DNA of 64,000 nt from assembly GCA_002794775.1 (NCBI GenBank), contig NBAY01000006.1, forward strand, positions 248,001 through 312,000. The letters run 5' to 3'. Each line of letters opens with the position of its first letter. Position 1 is the stretch's first letter. A program made the position numbers and the translations under genes. Origin of the DNA: Porodaedalea pini (taxonomy: Eukaryota; Basidiomycota; Agaricomycetes; Hymenochaetales; Hymenochaetaceae). Of the stretch, positions 45,088-58,477 are shown piece by piece. The notes beneath the pieces were generated by a model that saw nothing but the letters and a program-made list of their open reading frames with translations, did no database searches and was not told where the DNA came from.

Positions 45088-45195
45088 GGTGGTCAACTAC
45101 AGAAGCGCAACGCGTCAAGGCTCTCTCACGCTGCTCACGCTGGCTTGTAGATGATCTGCACTTGATGCTCCTTGGGTTAAGACTGTGCGGGCTCC

Positions 45196-46668
45196 ATGCG
45201 TGCTGCTGTTCATCCTCCTCGTCGAGCATGGCTGGCACGTAGAGTGTCGGCAACTGGACTGGCGGTGTATTTCCTGATTTTGTGCTGGTCACATTTCTCA
45301 CTGGGCGCGCAATGGCTAGGCGAGCGCGCGTTCGCAGAACTGTCTGCAGCACAAATAGCATCCATTGCCTCAACGCCCGACCCAGTAAGGAACCTCGATC
45401 CAGATATCAGATCCTCTCACTTGTCCAAAGTCCTTATTCCACGTCCGCGTGAGTACAACATACTCAACTGGCTTGGTTAGGGTGTCTGAAGGATGCAGAA
45501 TTACAGCGGATACGGAGAACAACACACAAGTGAGGAACTATATCGTGTCTGTTCTACAAAAGCTGGACTGGGACATCGAGGAGGATTCATTCACGTCGGA
45601 GACACCATATGGGACGAAGCGCTTCACGAATGTCGTTGCCACGAAGGATCCTGAAGCGCCACGGAGAGTCGTTGTCGCGGCACACTTTGACAGCAAATTC
45701 TTCTCGACATACCCACAAAACCAGGTTAGCAATGTTCTCATTAGTAGTCCATTCGGAACTTGTTGTAATTTCTTCCAGTTTGTAGGAGCTACAGATTCTG
45801 CGATGCCATGTGCATTGATGCTAGACCTTGCGGAGGCATTGGACCCGTTATTGAATCGTAGAAAGGATCAATTAGAAGAAGGATTAATAGACGATGAGGA
45901 TGTTGCCGAAACGACGCTCCAACTCGTCTTCTTCGACGGAGAGGAGGCCTTCAAAGATTGGACCCACACAGACTCTGTTTATGGCGCGAGGTACGTTCTA
46001 GTATCTGTCGAAAACAATTCCTTTTGACACAATTTCTGCATTGTTTAGACATCTAGCAGAGAAGTGGGCAACGACCTACATCCCGCCTAATACAAAGCGA
46101 CGCCTGCGTACGACGATGACCGAACTTGCATCCATCGAGCACCTGATCCTGCTCGACCTACTCGGCGCAAAGGACCCGCTCGTGCAGTCCTATTTCCTCG
46201 ACACTGCCTGGCTCTTCGACACTCTCGTCTCCGCTGAGAAGCGACTATCTGATCATGGCGTGTTTGGACTCGACGCGGAGGTGAAGGGCTTTCGGAGCTT
46301 CTTTGCGCCGCGGCGCGATATGCGGAACCATGGGTTCATCGAGGATGACCATGTACCGTTCATGCAGCGCGGGGTGAGCGTGTTGCATATTATCTCCAGT
46401 CCATTTCCGCGCGTCTGGCATACCCTGAAGGTTTGTCTTATTTCAACAGCGATGCGCTAAGATAATAAAATGGCTTATTGGCTCACAGGATGACGCATCG
46501 GCACTGGACTTGGACACGATGAGTCGCTGGAACATGATCATGCGTGTTTTTATGAGCGAGTATCTCGGTCTTCAGCCCGATGAGAAGAAGGATACGCTGA
46601 CCAGGGACAATGGAGAGCTCGTAAGCTTGTCTTTAATTCGTCCTATAAAAAAAGAAATATTTTATTGA
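45196..46668 (+). CDS. Glutaminyl-peptide cyclotransferase (M28 family)
   Basis: Converts N-terminal Gln/Glu of peptides to pyroglutamate in the secretory pathway. Exons: 45196-45448, 45507-45724, 45779-45990, 46049-46430 and 46489-46668, giving about 414 residues. An N-terminal membrane anchor or signal (about residues 20-40, AVYFLILCWSHFSL) precedes LIPRP, the zinc-site motifs HFDSKFF and GATDSAMPCALML, the glutamate in VFFDGEEAF, and FIEDDHVPF with SPFPRVWHTL. Motif order and spacing match human QPCT. The C-terminal end is uncertain: GTAAGC at 46621 could be a donor to a further exon; otherwise the frame stops at 46666-46668. Confidence 0.9.
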
Positions 46669-46970
46669 CCAACTCCGTGCCCAGTAGCCATTACATGTAA
46701 AACACCATTCTATTGAATTGTAACCATGCTTGTCTAATGGAGGGATTTCTCTTCTGCGCAAATGCTTACTTACTGTTTTGCGATCTGCCGTGCGGTGGAA
46801 TTCTTTGTTTTCTTTTCTTGGCTTCTGTAAGAATGATCCGCTTGTGCCGCGCGTGACACGGATCACGTGAACTATAGTAACGCGCTTTTGCAACCTAGCA
46901 CGGACACACTCTTCACAACATGACATCAACTCATCCATTTCTTTGGACGACTCGCCAGCCCGAAAATACA

Positions 46971-48096
46971 ATGTCAACACGAACGAAGCACCCGCGTTCC
47001 GCAGCACCTGTTCGTTTCGCAGTAGATGACATCGAGGACTTCGGCTTGGGCTTGAATGACGCGCAGGATGAAGGCAACGACAAGTGAGTCGCATTTCGTG
47101 GATCTTTTCGTGTTATAAGGAACGGGAGTCTAAATATTATGATAATTCAGTGTTATGGATATGATTAGTATCATGCAAGAGTTCCAGAGTGAGTTTCTCT
47201 GATGATGCCTCACATACTGTAGTCTACTGAGTTGTTTGCGACCTGTCGGCATGCTCAAGCACTAATTGTTTATAATTGTATGCTTCTGCAGAGAAGAAGA
47301 ATGCGAAATCTTCGAGCCGCACTGCAGCATTTCAGAGCAAGAAAAACTCGCTCATCGCGGGAGCCCGTAAAGAGGCGGAAGCGATGGCGCGTGAGGGGCG
47401 TGCGTACATGTGCGTCCTCTTCTCTGTCTTCCCGTTTTCTGAAACTTACTACACCTCTGCTTGTTCATTCAAACCCGTATCATGATTGACTCCAACTTGA
47501 ATTATACCTGGTATTGTATCCTAACTAAATGCGCGCATATATGCAGTGAGCAGTGCAAGGCGCGTGTCGACGAGATGCACTCGCAGGAGACAGCAGCAGA
47601 CGAGATGACGAAGGACGCAATGCGACTGTGGTCTGCTCATGAAGTTCGTGTGTTGCTGTTGCTCATGCAGTCAATTTCCTTGACTAGGTGTTCCTCTCTG
47701 GCATTTTCCCAACGTACAGGAATCTTTCCAGTCCTTGCTATCTATCTACCCGGAGCTCATTGAAGACCTCTCGCCCCAGCGTGCGCATGATGTCAACGCT
47801 GCTAGCGAGATGCGTATGTTTCCTCTTTATCTCTCTAGTCAAGTTTATTGAATGTTTTATGCGGATTGTAGTGGAGACTCATCCACTTGCGCGTGAGGCA
47901 TCCCGCCGCCGGTTAATGAAGAACGCGCGGAAGAATATGGAAGCCGGGATGGAGAATCAGAAGGTGTGGCTGGTTTGAAGTTAATCTGATCGTTCTAACG
48001 TCGATTCTCCCTTTCCTTTTCTGCTGTTGGAACTCCCAGGTCGCGACGGACGCAACTGCGCTGATCAAACACTACAAGGCGCTTCTTCTGACCTAG
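46971..48096 (+). CDS. Unknown helical, charged protein
   Basis: Seven exons join cleanly (46971-47083, 47151-47188, 47292-47409, 47547-47643, 47720-47813, 47872-47963, 48040-48096) to 202 residues; an in-frame ATG at 46920 would add 17. Every junction is GT-AG with phase preserved, which is good evidence for a real gene. After a basic start (RTKHPRSAAPVRFAVDD) and an acidic patch, the protein is almost all helical, rich in Ala, Glu, Lys and Met, with a likely coiled coil around residues 65-120 (KKNSLIAGARKEAEAMAREG). No enzyme motif, signal or membrane segment was seen. I do not recognise the family. Confidence 0.7.
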
Positions 48097-49038
48097 GCTC
48101 TCTCGACTCTGCTCGGCTTCCTGAGCCTCGCTGCGCTTCTGCTTTCTGTTCCTTTCCTTCTGGCTTTGGCCGACTGCTGTTCTTTTCTGATAATGAATGG
48201 TCTGCTCACCTCGCACTAGAATTCGATCGATGACCGTGTTCGTTGTCGTCTGGTTCGTTATAATATGGTTTGTGTACTCTAATATGCTAATCCTCTAATG
48301 AATGAATTCTTGATGCAAGGGTGACGTCACCATTTACGCGGAAGTATCCTCGTTACTGCGGCTCTCCGAGTCGGCAATCGAGCGAGACAGTTGGCCGCGC
48401 CAGAGCTTTATCAAACGGCAATTGGACGGGCGGCTGCCAGTCATACATGCGTTCACATCTGCCCAGACAAATTTGAAACGCCGATGCGAGCCGCCCGTCC
48501 GCGCAATGATGCTCCGAAGCTGAGTCAGACGGCTGACTCCATCGAGGCTGACCGTTCATTCCAGCTTTTTGCACGCAGTACTGCAGCAGAGGAATGTAAC
48601 TACCGCTGCACGCCAGTATACTATTGATGGTGTTCAGTTGGAAGGAGAAAGTGAGACAAGCTCAAGCCTATGCGGTGCTCGGCTAATACGTTCACACCGC
48701 TAAGACCGGCGGACTTCTCGTTGTGAATATTTCGGTCTACATAGTCAACTTTTTTGACAAAAACAATTCATGCCGGCAGTTAGGCATCTCAGGACGAGAT
48801 TATATTGCTTGCAACTTTCTTGAATAAAAAGGAATATGAAACATGGAATGTGTGTTTGAAAAATAAGCCGGTTAATGCATCATACATGCTTAGTACAGAA
48901 TTAGGTCTCAGCCGTCTCAGCCGGTCGCGCACTGACTTCGGGCTCTTGCTGGTGAGAGCGATCATACGTTCGCCCTTCCCTCTTTCCTCCCATCTCCACC
49001 ATCGTCGCACAAGCCGTCACACTCGACGCCGCGCCCCG
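48097..49038. other. Long spacer upstream of the P4-ATPase gene
   Basis: About 940 bp. A stretch at about 48320-48520 is open in more than one frame and somewhat GC-rich, with a perfect 10-bp palindrome GTGACGTCAC at 48321-48330 (CRE-like TGACGTCA core). No domain was recognised. The frame of the downstream flippase is open back to 48805, but the conserved protein starts at 49039. Confidence 0.45.
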
Positions 49039-52000
49039 ATGGTCGCCCGCAAGGCAAAGCAACGTCCCTACAGGCGTGCAGGTGGCATCGCCGCGTGGTA
49101 CGACAAGTTCGCCGCCTTCAACGTCGAGTCGCTCTTCGCCAAGTCCAAGGTGCCCGGTCCGCCGCGCACGGTGTTCATCAACGAGGACCTGCCGCAGGAC
49201 TACTTTGACCACAAGGGCCGCGTCAAGAAGGAGCATGTGTACAAGACGAATCAGGTCGTCACCTCAAAATATACTATCTTCACGTTCCTCCCGCGCAATT
49301 TGCTCGAGCAGTTCAGACGGATAGCTAACATGTGCGTTTCCCATTCTTTCTATGTTTCTTGTGTACTGGTGGTTATTAACGATATATGCTTGTCTATGCT
49401 AGATTCTTCGCCGTCATCGCCATTCTCCAGTTCTTTCATGAATTCAGCACAATTTCGCCGGGTCTTGTCATCCTCCCACTGCTCATTGTGCTTGCAATCA
49501 CCGGTGTCAAGGACGGATACGAGGATGTCAAGCGGCATCAGTCGGACCGACACATCAACCAGTCGCATACATGCGTCCTCAACGGCGGCGGCTGGACGAA
49601 CCCGAACGTCATGGAGGCCAAGAAGAGGTCGTTCACGCAGGTGGTGCAGGCATTTGGTTTCGGTCGAAGAAGCAAGAAGCAGAAGAAGTCGGGTGAGCAG
49701 GGTGCGCCGCCCGAGGTCGAGCTCGTCGAGCGTGGCGGCGTGCCTGGAGTTGATCACGACGCACCCGCTAACAATGACCCGGAACTACACGATATCGAAT
49801 TTGACTATGAGCACGAGCACGAGCTTGAGTACGAGCCGCGCTCGCCATCGCAGGAGCACAGCCGACGCAGCCTCTCGATTCATGGCCCGCATTTTGGACA
49901 CAGGCGTGATCCGTCGGCGCCGCACTGGCGGCGCACGGCGTGGGAGAACGTCCGTGTCGGCGACATCGTGAAGATCATGAATGAGGAGTCCTTCCCCGCG
50001 GACATCCTCATCTGCGCAACGTCCGAGGAGGAGAACGTGTGCTTCGTCGAGACGAAGAACCTCGATGGCGAGACGAACCTCAAGTCGCGCAACGCCGTGC
50101 CCGCACTCACGCACCTCCGCTCCGCAGACGCGTGTGCGGACCGCGCGAGCTCACAATTCCGCATCGAGCTCGACCGTCCGGACCCAAATATGTACAGGCT
50201 GCATGGTGCGGTCGTGACGAAGGAGGAGAAGCAGCCGCTTGACCTGCAGACGGTGCTCCTTCGCGGGACAGTGCTGAAGAACACGAAGTGGGTGATTGGT
50301 ATTGTGATGTTCACGGGAGAGGACACAAAGATCGTATTGAATGCGGGCGGGACGCCGAGTAAGCGCAGTCGGGTGGAGAGGCAGATGAATCCCCAAGTGT
50401 ACGTCCTTCTGTTATTCAGTGACCGACTTGATATGGCTAACGTTGCATGTTTCTTTATTTCAGCTTCATCAATCTTCTTCTCCTTGTTGGAATGGCGATT
50501 GCGTGTGGCATTGTAGACCATATTCTAGAAGCTCGGTACTATCCAAAAGGCGCCCCTTGGCTAGTCGGGGACAACCAAAGCGACGACAATCCAAACATAA
50601 ATGGCCTCATCACAGCCGTCTTTGCTCTTATCACGTTTGTAATGTTCGTCCTCTGATCTTTCCACGACTAACCCCATTGTTTCAGGTTTCAAAATATTAT
50701 TCCGATCTCCTTGTATATTTCCATAGAGTTCGTCAGGACCATTCAAGCCGCGTTCATTTATTTCGACAAAGACATCTGGTACTCGAAAACCGACCAGCCT
50801 ACTCTGGCGCGTTCGTGGAATCTGTCTGATGATCTTGGTCAGATCGAGTATGTCTTCTCGGACAAGACGGGAACGCTTACGCAGAATGTCATGGTCTTTC
50901 GGAACTGCTCGATCGGAGGGAAGGTGTACAGGGGCGAGATGGTGGCTGAAGAAGAAAATAATGATGCGAAGAACGAAGGGAAGACTGATGTGCGCCTGTC
51001 TGCGGCTGCTTCTGCGGACGAGTCAACGTCTGCTCCTGGTTCGAGTAACTTGAATACGATGGATAATAAAGAAGACATAAGCCCAGCTCCCGTACCAGAC
51101 CCCATCGAGGCGAGCGGCGTAGATTTGTCCTCTGGCGTAGCAAACCATTTCCACAACAACGAGCTCGCGCAGGACCTCGCGGACGCGGTGCACGCAGACC
51201 AAGGCTCAGACGGTGCGGCGCACGCCCGCACGCTGAACGGCTTCTTTTCGGTACTCGCGCTGTGCCACACGGTGCTCGCGGCGGTCGACCCTGAGACGGG
51301 CCGCATCACGTACCGCGCACAGAGCCCAGACGAGGCGGCACTCGTGCAGGCGGCTGCGGATGCCGGGTTTGTGTTCCGCGGGCGCGACAAGGAAGTACTA
51401 AGGCTCCAGACGCCGTTCGCGGATGAAGTGGAGCTGTATGAGCTGCTGAATGTGCTTGACTTTACGAGTGCACGGAAGCGCATGAGCGTTATCCTGAGGA
51501 AGATTAACGATGATGACAATCGGCTGTTCTTGCTCACGAAGGGCGCGGATAATGTTATCTTCGATCGGCTCAAGCCCGGGGTGAACGATGAGTTGAGGGA
51601 AGTTACAGGCCATCACTTGGATGAATTTGCTGGTGAGGGTCTGCGCACACTGACCTTGGCGTACAAGGTTATTTCTGGTAAGCGGAAATATCAAACGTAT
51701 GCTCATTATTCCGGAAATTAATGTTTACATTTTTACCAGACGAGTACTATGAAGAATGGGCCGAGCGCTACGCAGAAGCCACTGTCGCTCTCGAAGAACG
51801 TGAAGAGAAGGTCGCTGCAGTCTGCGAAGAGATCGAGGGCGACTTGCGCCTTCTCGGCGCCACGGCTATCGAGGACAGGTTGCAGGATGGCGTGCCGGAG
51901 ACGATCGCGGACCTGAAGCTCGCGGGTATAAAGGTCTGGGTTGCGACTGGCGACAAGCTCGAGACGGCTATTGCAATCGGCTACAGCACGAACCTCATCG

Positions 52001-54128
52001 CTCCGGAGTCGAATCTCATCGTCGTACGCGGCGGCGATAGGGACGGGCTAAGCGTCTTCGATCAGATGTATAATGCTGTGGAGGAGTTCTTCCCCGAAGC
52101 GAACATCATTGAGGAGGAAGCGCTGGATATCAATGAGAAGCATTCGGGGCCCGCGATGGGTGATGAAGGGGATATGAACGGGATGCCGCTGAGGAGAGTC
52201 AATACGGGTGTTTCTTCCATTGTTGGCCCGAACAACGGAGATCGCCCAGGCGGTTTCATTCTGGTTATCGAGGGAACGGCGCTCGCACACGTCAGTGACT
52301 TCATCTCTACCCACTGATAATGTCTTGGCTTTACTTACGCCTATTTGACCCGAACAGGCATTTGCAGATGAGGATAGTAAGCGTCTACTTCTCCGACTCT
52401 CCGTACAGTGCGAAGCCGTCGTCTGTTGTCGCGTGTCTCCGTTGCAGAAGGCTCTCGTCGTGAAGATGATAAAGGACGGTATCGGCGCGATGACGCTGGC
52501 AATTGGTGATGGCGCGAATGACGTGAGCATGATCCAGGCGGCGGACGTCGGTGTCGGCATTTCTGGTGAAGAGGGTCTGCAGGCTGTCAACTCGTCGGAT
52601 TATGCTATTGCACAGGTGCGATTTAGTTTTTACCTTTTTGTACCTGGCAAGGCTGCTGACGAAAAATATAGTTCCGATTCCTCAAGCGTTTACTCCTCGT
52701 TCACGGGCACTGGTCATACGCACGAAACGGAAGCATGTAAGCACCTGCGTTATCTCGACATATCTATCATGCATTTCTGACTCGAAAATTCTAGGATTGT
52801 CAACTTCTTCTACAAGAACATCATCTGTATCGGCATCCTCTGGTGGTTCATGATCTACTGTGGATGGAGCTCACAATACGTCTTTGAGTACACGTACCTC
52901 TTGTTCTGGAATGTCTTCTGGTCTCTCTGTCCTGTCATCGCAATCGGACTCTTCGATCGCATTGCCGGTATGTCACGGCATGGACGCTTTTCATGTTATT
53001 TGGCTCAAGTATTTTCTTCTGTAGATGATCATATCCTGATGGAGCTACCGGAGCTCTACCGCTATGGTCGCGAGGGATACTGGTTCGGGAACAAGACGTT
53101 CCTGATTTACATGTTTGATGCCGTATTCCAGGTAAGTAATCCGTGTGGCGCGACGCGTTTTATATTTATAATCATTTTGCAGTCGACCATTATCTTCTTC
53201 CTCGTGAATTACGCGTACTTCTCGCCGACTGCAAGGCCCGATGGGTACGATGTGGCTCAATATGAGTTCTCGACGGTTCGTGATATCTTGCAAAGCATTT
53301 GAATGAGTTCTGATGCATGTGCACTCTCTTCAGGCAATGGTGCTTGGCGCGGTCATGGTTGCGAATATGTTCAATGGACTGAACACAGCCGTATGGACCG
53401 GCTGGGTGTTCTTTGCTGTATCTATCGGCATTATCCTTGTCTGGGCTTATACTGTATGTGCTTCTTACAAACATCCTGTCCATATACTAAGTTCGTCTCA
53501 GGCTATATATTCTCTCATCACACCTGGCTGGTTCTATGTACCTGTTCTGTGCGTTGATTCCTACTTATGTGTTAACATCTAGCTGACTCCCCCTTTTAGT
53601 GGCAACGATCATTACCTTTTCCATTCGGCTATCTTTTGGTTGGTCCTCCCGCTCGTTATTTTGCTCTCCCTCGTTCCCCGATACGTCGTGAAGGCGTACA
53701 GGTTCAACTTCGCGCCGACTGAGATTGACAAAGCACGCTGGGTGCGCAAGCTCGATCCGACCCGGCAGACCCGCGAGGCGCTGCTCGGCGAGCCTCCGCG
53801 ACCGAAGCCGCACAGCCTTGCGGCGCTCTCGGGCTCACGGCCGTCGCTCATCGACCGCCGAGGGAGCCGGACGGACATGGCGACGGGCATCCGTGGCGTG
53901 CATCGCGGCTTCGACTTCGCGCAGGAGGAGGGCGGCGTTGCAATCCAGCGCATCCAGACGAACCTCTCAGAGCGCCGGCTACAACAGTTGGACGAGCGCA
54001 AGAAGGGTGGAAAGGAGCGCAAAGAGCGCAAGAAGCTCGGGCCCTCACCCTTGCGCATATTCTCACTCGGCCGCTCGCGCCGTGGTCGACAAAAACAGGA
54101 GCAGTCGCAGTCTGAATCAATATCTTAA
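49039..54128 (+). CDS. P4-type ATPase, phospholipid flippase (Dnf1/Dnf2-like)
   Basis: Flips aminophospholipids from the outer to the inner leaflet of plasma or endosomal membranes, normally with a Cdc50/Lem3 partner. Exons: 49039-49331, 49403-50398, 50464-50634, 50686-51677, 51740-52290, 52358-52615, 52672-52736, 52795-52967, 53025-53131, 53183-53275, 53334-53453, 53502-53548 and 53600-54128, giving 1,464 residues. Motifs in order: NLDGETNLK in the actuator domain, the P4-specific PISL in transmembrane helix 4, the phosphorylation site DKTGTLTQN, nucleotide-binding SPDEAALV and KGADNVIF, the hinge [11 protein letters not shown] and [19 protein letters not shown], then C-terminal helices. The tail is basic. 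The Dnf subgroup was inferred from the long N-terminus and overall resemblance. Confidence 0.95.
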
Positions 54129-54763
54129 TGTTCTCCGGGACAGTCTTCTCTCGACCCCTTCACGCCTGCCTGGTTTATAATAATCTATCCTTAGTCTGTT
54201 GTTCTCCTATTGGCTACCTTGCATCGTTCAATTAACTCGTCTCACACCCCGCATTCTTTTTATCTCTCCGTCTTTTCTGCTTAAGGCTGTATCATTGTAT
54301 TGTATCATGCTAGTGGATGTTATTGTTGCTCACAGTTGCCCGTATGCTCGTTGGCGTTCGGTCCACGTATTTGTGTAGATGGGATATTTTTCGGAACTAA
54401 AAGAATATACGGCTTTGGGTACAAGATCATTTAATCATAACAGCACGGACATCTGATCGTATCTATCTAAAGCCAGTGGAAATAAGGTTGGGCTCAACAG
54501 TTCTGAGCCTAGAAAAGGGTCACAAGAACGATATGCGTAACCGACATTGGGCAGATAGTCGATCCGCGATATGGGAAAGGTGAGCTATGGCCATTCGTAG
54601 ATGGCAAAAGTGCCGCAGGCTTTAGCCGGAAGCTCTAGCGAGTTTACGACGACCTCGGCCCGAAGAGATTCCATGACCATGCAGGTGGACTGGCTCGCGG
54701 CTCATCGTCGACGCGTGTAGACGAATCTGTGCACGAATTCCAAAGGAAGCAGACGCGCCTAGA
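54129..54763. other. Spacer between convergent flippase and upf1 genes
   Basis: Holds the 3' untranslated regions of both genes. No gene or repeat was seen. Confidence 0.5.
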
Positions 54764-57700
54764 CTAGAAAACAGTAACGCCAGACTGCGTGCCTGTGTAC
54801 TGCGATTTCATGTCATCGAGGTCCGCGGCGTCGTCCTGGCTCTTATAGTCAAATTGCGAGAGGCTACCCATGTCGGAGGCGCCAGCCATAGACGACAGAG
54901 ATCCGCGCCGACGAAGACGGTCCGACTGAGAGTACGCTATGCTGCTCGCGCGCTCAGACGGTGCGGCACCTCCCACTACGCTCCCGGAGTCAGCGATGCT
55001 GGGACCGACGTCTTGCGAAATGATAGAACTTGCATATCCGCCGTATGTACTGCGCTTTTGCCCATTCGCCGAGCGCTGCATGCCCTGTCCGAACGGACCG
55101 CTCGTAGCCGCGAACATCGGGAGGCCCGAGGAGTACGTTGCCTGCGACCGCAAAGACTGGACGTCGGAAGGTATGTAACCCAGAGGGTCGTGTGTCCGAT
55201 AGAAACTAGCATCAAACCTGCTAGGTGTGCCAGATCGACCACTCGATCCGCCGAGGAGATCTCTGGCGTTAACTTCATGACGGCGGAACTGGTCAAGAGA
55301 CTTGTTCAGAGCACGCCTCGGCTTGCTGAATTGGATCATGCTCGGCTGCAGATTGTTCAGCGGTCCCTCAACGAGACAATTCTTCTCCTTGTAGTGCGTC
55401 AGAAGATAATGCCAGAGCGGATGCTGAGAATTTATCACTCAGTTAGTAGATGCTCAGACGGACAATTACAATTATTTACCTTGCTCAACACCTTGGGGTT
55501 TCCAAGAATAACTACTCCGTATTTCGCGCGGGTCAGAGCAACATTCAAACGCCTGGGATCGTTCAAGAAACCGATGCCTTGATGTTCATTGCTCCTAACG
55601 CAGCTGAGGATGATGTAATCCTTCTCGCGACCCTGGAACGCATCGACACTAGCAACCTCGACCTCCTTGTAAAGATCCTTCTTCAACGAGCCATTGAACT
55701 GCATGTAGTTAACAATGTACGAACGCTGGCCCTCATAAGGGGTGACAACTCCGATCTGAGCGGGAACGACGCCGGACTTGAAGAATTTCGTAACAATCTT
55801 CTCGACATTCGAGGCTTCCGTCCTGGATAGCTGTCAGTCAAAAGAGTATACGATGCAACTTAGCAACAACGTACCTGTTAAGGAACGACGTCCCACTGGA
55901 CGAGATCTCCTCCTGTCCAAGGTTTTGGTAGAAGAACATAGGTGTATCAGGGACAGGCCAAGGGAAATCGACGTTCTTCCTCAGACGCTCGGGCGCCGTT
56001 ACACCATTCTGGAGAGTTCCTTCATAGAACATGTTCGAGGGGAACTCAGAAAGGCACGGGTGCATGCGGTATTGTACTTGTAACCGAATCGGGCGGTTGC
56101 CGAGCACAACGAGGCGCTCGAAGAGGGACTGCGTAAGACCTGCGCGAGCAGCCTTCTTGTTCATGATCACAGGTCCGAGTTGCTAATCCATCTAAATTAG
56201 AACTAGAAGAGAGCTTTCATTGTATAAAATTTTACCTGGTGATCTCCAACAAGCACAACCTGCTTGCATCCAAGAACAAGGGGAATCATACACTCTAGGA
56301 AGATTCATGAGAAAGGATCGAAGATAGTACGTCGCTGATACATACCAGGCTCAGCGGCTTGAGTAGCCTCATCGATCAACACAGTTCTAAACTTCAGCTT
56401 GCTCAACCTCGGATCACCGCATCCTACACAGGTCGCGCAGATCACGTCGGCCGCAGTCAGGATCTCTTTTTCACATTGCCTAATAAGCGTCTTGTACTTC
56501 CTCTCATCATTAGAGCTTAGCTCCCCCTGCTCATTTTTTAGCAGGATGAGTTTCTGCAGTTCGATGTTCGTCGTGTTGTTCGCGACCTGACGGTGCAGCG
56601 TGAGGAAGCCAACCGACGAGTCGAGCGCCTCGCGGGACTTCGCCGTCAGACGAACGACTTTCAGACCCGTGGCATGGATCTTCTCGGTGAGCTGATCGAC
56701 GGCAACGTTTGACGGAGCACAGACAAGGACTTGTCCAGGATTCATTTTGGCAAGGTGGTAGACGATCGAAGCAGACGTCACCGTCTTTCCAGTACCAGGT
56801 GGACCCTGTGGGAAAGGTTAAGGCTGATTATTTCGAGGCATTAAATGATTCGAAACGTTACAGACCTGAATAAGACTGAGAGGTTTCTGCAGAACGCTCT
56901 TCACTGCATACATCTGCGAGTGATTCAACTCCGGAAGACCGGGCGCAGAGAACCTCTTCGGCATCTGCGTCCTCAGAACCTGCGGTTCAAGTTCATGGCC
57001 GAGAAGCTTATGGTACTAAGAATGAAGAGTAAGCAACATACATACTGTAGACCATGGTAGTTAGCTCACAATGTATCCGCTGACGCTTTTCTCGTCTACG
57101 GCAAATGTCTTCATAGCGAGTTGCATACGATCAAAGCTGGTAGACTTCCAGACGAAATCAGCAATGAAGTTGTGCGTCAGCTCTGTCGGCACGCCCTCGC
57201 TCTTACGCAGTTCAAGACCAATTTCGTCGGAAACATCTGTATCTAGTCAGATTCAGATTCACTGCAGAAGGCCGCATTTACTTACTATTGGGGATCTTGA
57301 GGACGTGGCCCACACCCTCCCAAGGCTTGTGCAGTTCGCCCTGGTATCTCAAGCGCAGCTCATCACCAACTGCAAGCCTGACTTCCCCACTTTCCAACTT
57401 CGGCAGATTAAACCATGCGATGCGCTTGTGATTAAGACCCATATCCCAACGAACAGAGATATCCGTCTGTGTCTGACTCTCCTTCAGACGCTTGTCATAA
57501 TCCGCCTCGATCTTCACTAGAGGACCGAATATGTTCTGGTATTGGTAAGCATCTTCGTAGCGCAGAAGTATTGGCTGCGGCTCGTCATCCACGCCTGGCT
57601 TTTCGAGGTCTTCGAGCGTCGCGTTCGCGTTTTCCCGCCACAAGTCTTCCAGACGGTTTATCTGCGCGAAAGAGATTTGGCGCGAACGTAGCTGCTCGGC

Positions 57701-58477
57701 TTCGCTCGGAGGCTTCACAAGCCACGAGAGGAACGAGCGGTCATCAATGAGCGGCGCCCATAGCGTGGCATTCCATGAAATGTCTTTGGATATTGCAGCA
57801 CATGGTTGACTGGACAAAGGAATACGATCAGAGACAAGCCTTTTTTATAAATCTAATGCATGGGCGCTTACCGGCACAGCAGCACGACGACCGTGTCACT
57901 CTTAGCAGGGATGAAGCCAAGCATGAAAACATTCTTACTACCGCAGTTGTAGCATTCCGGTGACGTTTCACCAAGGGGAGACTCAGCATGCAAGATGACC
58001 TCTTTGTGTTTAGCCCGCACGAGATGATTAACAATGTGCGACGCTGAGGTGTTGCCGCGCGAGTTACAGAACCATTTGGAGCAGACGAGGCATTTCACAA
58101 CGGAGGCAGGAGAGTGTATGCCGCAGTAGCTAGTTCATGTCAGATTTATAACGCTCACGATAGTTTAGAAATACATACCTGCATGCATGCGGAGGTAATT
58201 CCACGGCATTCTCGTCCTTCAAATCATCCAAAACGCCGTCCAGCTCTTCATCAACAGCATTAGCCCTGACTACCGCCTGTTTGTCCGAATTACCCTTGGC
58301 AGCGTTATTTCCTACATGCTTGGAGTCGCCAGAGATGGAGAGGCTTGAAAGCGACTCGAGGTCGGCCGGAAGTCGGTTTGAAGTGAAGCCGGAGACGATG
58401 GACGAAGTATCGTCTACGATTGGGAGCCCACCGTAGGTAGATGCGGAATCGTACTGAAAGTTATCGAAAGAGTCCAT
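54764..58477 (-). CDS. upf1: ATP-dependent RNA helicase Upf1 (nonsense-mediated decay)
   Basis: Central superfamily 1 helicase of nonsense-mediated mRNA decay, cytoplasmic. Exons on the minus strand: 58477-58179, 58129-57872, 57809-57286, 57236-57070, 57015-56866, 56805-56346, 56294-56236, 56182-55875, 55822-55480 and 55423-54764, giving 1,075 residues. The acidic N-terminus starts [10 protein letters not shown]. The Cys/His zinc domain that binds Upf2 follows ([21 protein letters not shown]). Helicase motifs: GPPGTGKT (I), DEATQAAEP (II), VGDHQQLGPV (III), [14 protein letters not shown] (IV), [19 protein letters not shown] (V) and [10 protein letters not shown] (VI). The tail is rich in Ser, Gly and Arg with several SQ/TQ dipeptides, as in Upf1 proteins phosphorylated by SMG1-type kinases. 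Confidence 0.97.

Noticed and set aside
48805..49038. N-terminal extension of the flippase from an upstream ATG at 48805
   Set aside because: The extension has promoter-like sequence and no family conservation; the conserved protein begins at 49039.
24501..54128. A functional cluster for membrane traffic (AP-2 mu, PI4-kinase, Trs23, P4-ATPase)
   Set aside because: Unrelated genes (SAPS, RdRP, FAHD1, cyclase) lie in between on both strands; chance co-location is the simpler reading.
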